A DNA stretch of 6,597 nucleotides, taken from the NCBI GenBank assembly GCA_013698055.1, contig JACCVS010000681.1:1-6597 (forward strand), read 5' to 3'. Positions 5,842 to 6,597 of this stretch are shown piece by piece. Under the pieces are notes generated by a model. That model ran no database searches and had not been told where the DNA came from. It saw nothing but the letters and a program-made list of their open reading frames with translations. The position numbers and the translations under genes are program-made. Source of the DNA: Acidobacteriota bacterium (GTDB taxonomy: Bacteria; Acidobacteriota; Blastocatellia; Pyrinomonadales; Pyrinomonadaceae). The stretch's first letter is position 1. Each line of letters opens with the position of its first letter.

Positions 5842-5890
5842 CGACAGGTGACAGGAAAGACCATTTGTTTCGTCATCCTGTCACCTGTCG
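5842..5890. repeat. perfect 15-bp inverted repeat between nadA and ferredoxin gene (word GACAGGW)
   Basis: CGACAGGTGACAGGA at 5842-5856 is the exact reverse complement of 5876-5890, around a 19-base loop. Each arm holds two heptamers (GACAGGT, GACAGGA), the shortest of the four arrays. It begins about 20 bases after the nadA stop and ends just before the ferredoxin ribosome site. No T run follows the stem on the minus strand, so it probably does not terminate nadA transcription by itself; an effect on processing or on relative expression of the two genes is possible. Confidence 0.88.
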
Positions 5891-5910
5891 CTTATACAAG
5901 CCCGCACACC

Positions 5911-6597
5911 TTACTTAATTGCCAGCATACGGTCAAGCGCCACACGCGCCCAACGCGCGGTCTCTTCCGGCACTCTGATTTGATTGACCACCTGGCCTGC
6001 AACAAGGGATTCCAGTGCCCACGCCAGATTCTGCGGAGCGATGCGATACATCGTCGCGCACATGCAAAGGTCTGGCGAGAGCAATTGAATGTGCTTGTCA
6101 GGAAATCGCTCGATGAGGCGATTGACGAGATTGACCTCCGTGCCGATAGCCCACTTCGATCCGGAGGGCGCGGCCTCCAGAGTCTTAATAATAAATTCCG
6201 TCGAACCGTTGAGGTCTGCGCTCTGCACGACTTCGTAAATGCACTCAGGATGAACAAGCACGTTGATGCCGGGCGTTTGCGCGCGTGCCTGTTCGACGTG
6301 CCACGCCTTGAAACGTCCATGCACCGAGCAGTGGCCTTTCCAGAGAATCAGCCGGGCGCGGCGCAACTCGTCTTCAGTGTTGCCGCCTAGTTCTTTGAAC
6401 GGGTCCCAGACAACCATCTCGTCAAGCGAGATGCCGAACTTGACGCCGGTATTGCGCCCCAGATGCTGATCCGGGAAGAAGAAAAGCTTGTCAGCTTCCT
6501 TTAAGCTCTTATCAAAAAGCGGGACGGCATTTGACGAAGTGCAGACGACGCCATTGTTGCGCCCGCAGAAAGCCTTGAGCGCGGCGGTCGAGTTCAT
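5911..6597 (-). CDS. nadA: quinolinate synthase NadA (N-terminus outside window)
   Basis: NadA condenses iminoaspartate with dihydroxyacetone phosphate to quinolinate in de novo NAD synthesis, using a [4Fe-4S] cluster held by three cysteines. The 228 residues here cover roughly the last two thirds. The cluster ligands are recognisable: C19 in VVCTSSNA, C90 in LWKGHCSVHGRF and, most likely, C180 in DLCMCATMYRI (numbers from the window edge). Other family marks are FPDQHLGRN (41-49), VHPEC (115-119), GSTEFIIK (131-138) and GTEVNLVNRL (152-161). The edge methionine lies in the conserved 'NSTAALKA' segment and is internal, so the real start is to the right of 6597. C178 is an additional cysteine two residues before the presumed ligand. 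The stop (TAA, 5911-5913) is followed by a heptamer hairpin and then the ferredoxin gene on the same strand. Confidence 0.95.
   Translation of the reverse strand: MNSTAALKAFCGRNNGVVCTSSNAVPLFDKSLKEADKLFFFPDQHLGRNTGVKFGISLDEMVVWDPFKELGGNTEDELRRARLILWKGHCSVHGRFKAWHVEQARAQTPGINVLVHPECIYEVVQSADLNGSTEFIIKTLEAAPSGSKWAIGTEVNLVNRLIERFPDKHIQLLSPDLCMCATMYRIAPQNLAWALESLVAGQVVNQIRVPEETARWARVALDRMLAIK

Noticed and set aside
5504..5890. Miniature transposon (MITE) ends
   Set aside because: The palindromes have different sequences at each site, no target duplications are evident and there is no transposase.
5848..6390. 180-residue plus-strand frame opposite nadA
   Set aside because: Antisense shadow of nadA; no recognisable family and it begins in the hairpin.

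Overview
The window reads as an ordinary chromosomal stretch from a moderately GC-rich bacterium, most likely an Acidobacteriota of the class Blastocatellia (Pyrinomonas-like). This placement is inference. It rests mainly on the DUF4214 protein at the left edge, whose wording and end (EYRLRFGP) match a family I know chiefly from that group. The CBS, Hsp20 and ferredoxin wording also fits. I see no phage, plasmid, transposase, CRISPR, tRNA or rRNA signal.

Layout from left to right. 1-669 (+) is the C-terminal part of a DUF4214 protein. It converges on lon across a perfect 15-bp hairpin (718-757). 804-4808 (-) is a three-gene stress cluster, read right to left: a CBS-pair protein with a long disordered Arg/Gly/Tyr-rich N-terminus (3858-4808), a small heat-shock protein of the Hsp20 family (3351-3761), and the ATP-dependent protease Lon (804-3281). 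4809-5140 is a gene-free divergent promoter region with a good sigma70-like promoter for the minus-strand cluster. 5141-5494 (+) is a small Rieske ferredoxin-like protein. It converges on a single-cluster ferredoxin (5585-5815, -), which lies downstream of nadA (quinolinate synthase, 5911-6597, -, its N-terminus beyond the right edge).

The genes suggest two themes. The left block handles protein quality control: Hsp20 holds unfolding proteins and Lon degrades them, with a putative nucleotide-sensing, possibly condensate-forming CBS protein upstream. The right block is rich in iron-sulfur proteins: NadA with a [4Fe-4S] cluster, a ferredoxin, and a Rieske [2Fe-2S] protein.

The most unusual feature is in the gaps. 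Four intergenic regions (3291-3387, 3761-3857, 5504-5575, 5842-5890) carry short degenerate tandem repeats with a strict 7-base period. Each set is arranged as a pair of inverted arms that can fold into a long hairpin. The heptamer word differs at each site (CAGRAGW, TGGTCAG, TTGGACW, GACAGGW), but the period and the inverted layout are the same. All four sit at gene 3' ends; the divergent promoter region has none. One array has become part of a gene: it encodes the last dozen residues and the stop codon of Hsp20. These arrays resemble in style the heptanucleotide STRR repeats of heterocystous cyanobacteria and are the part of this window most worth following up.
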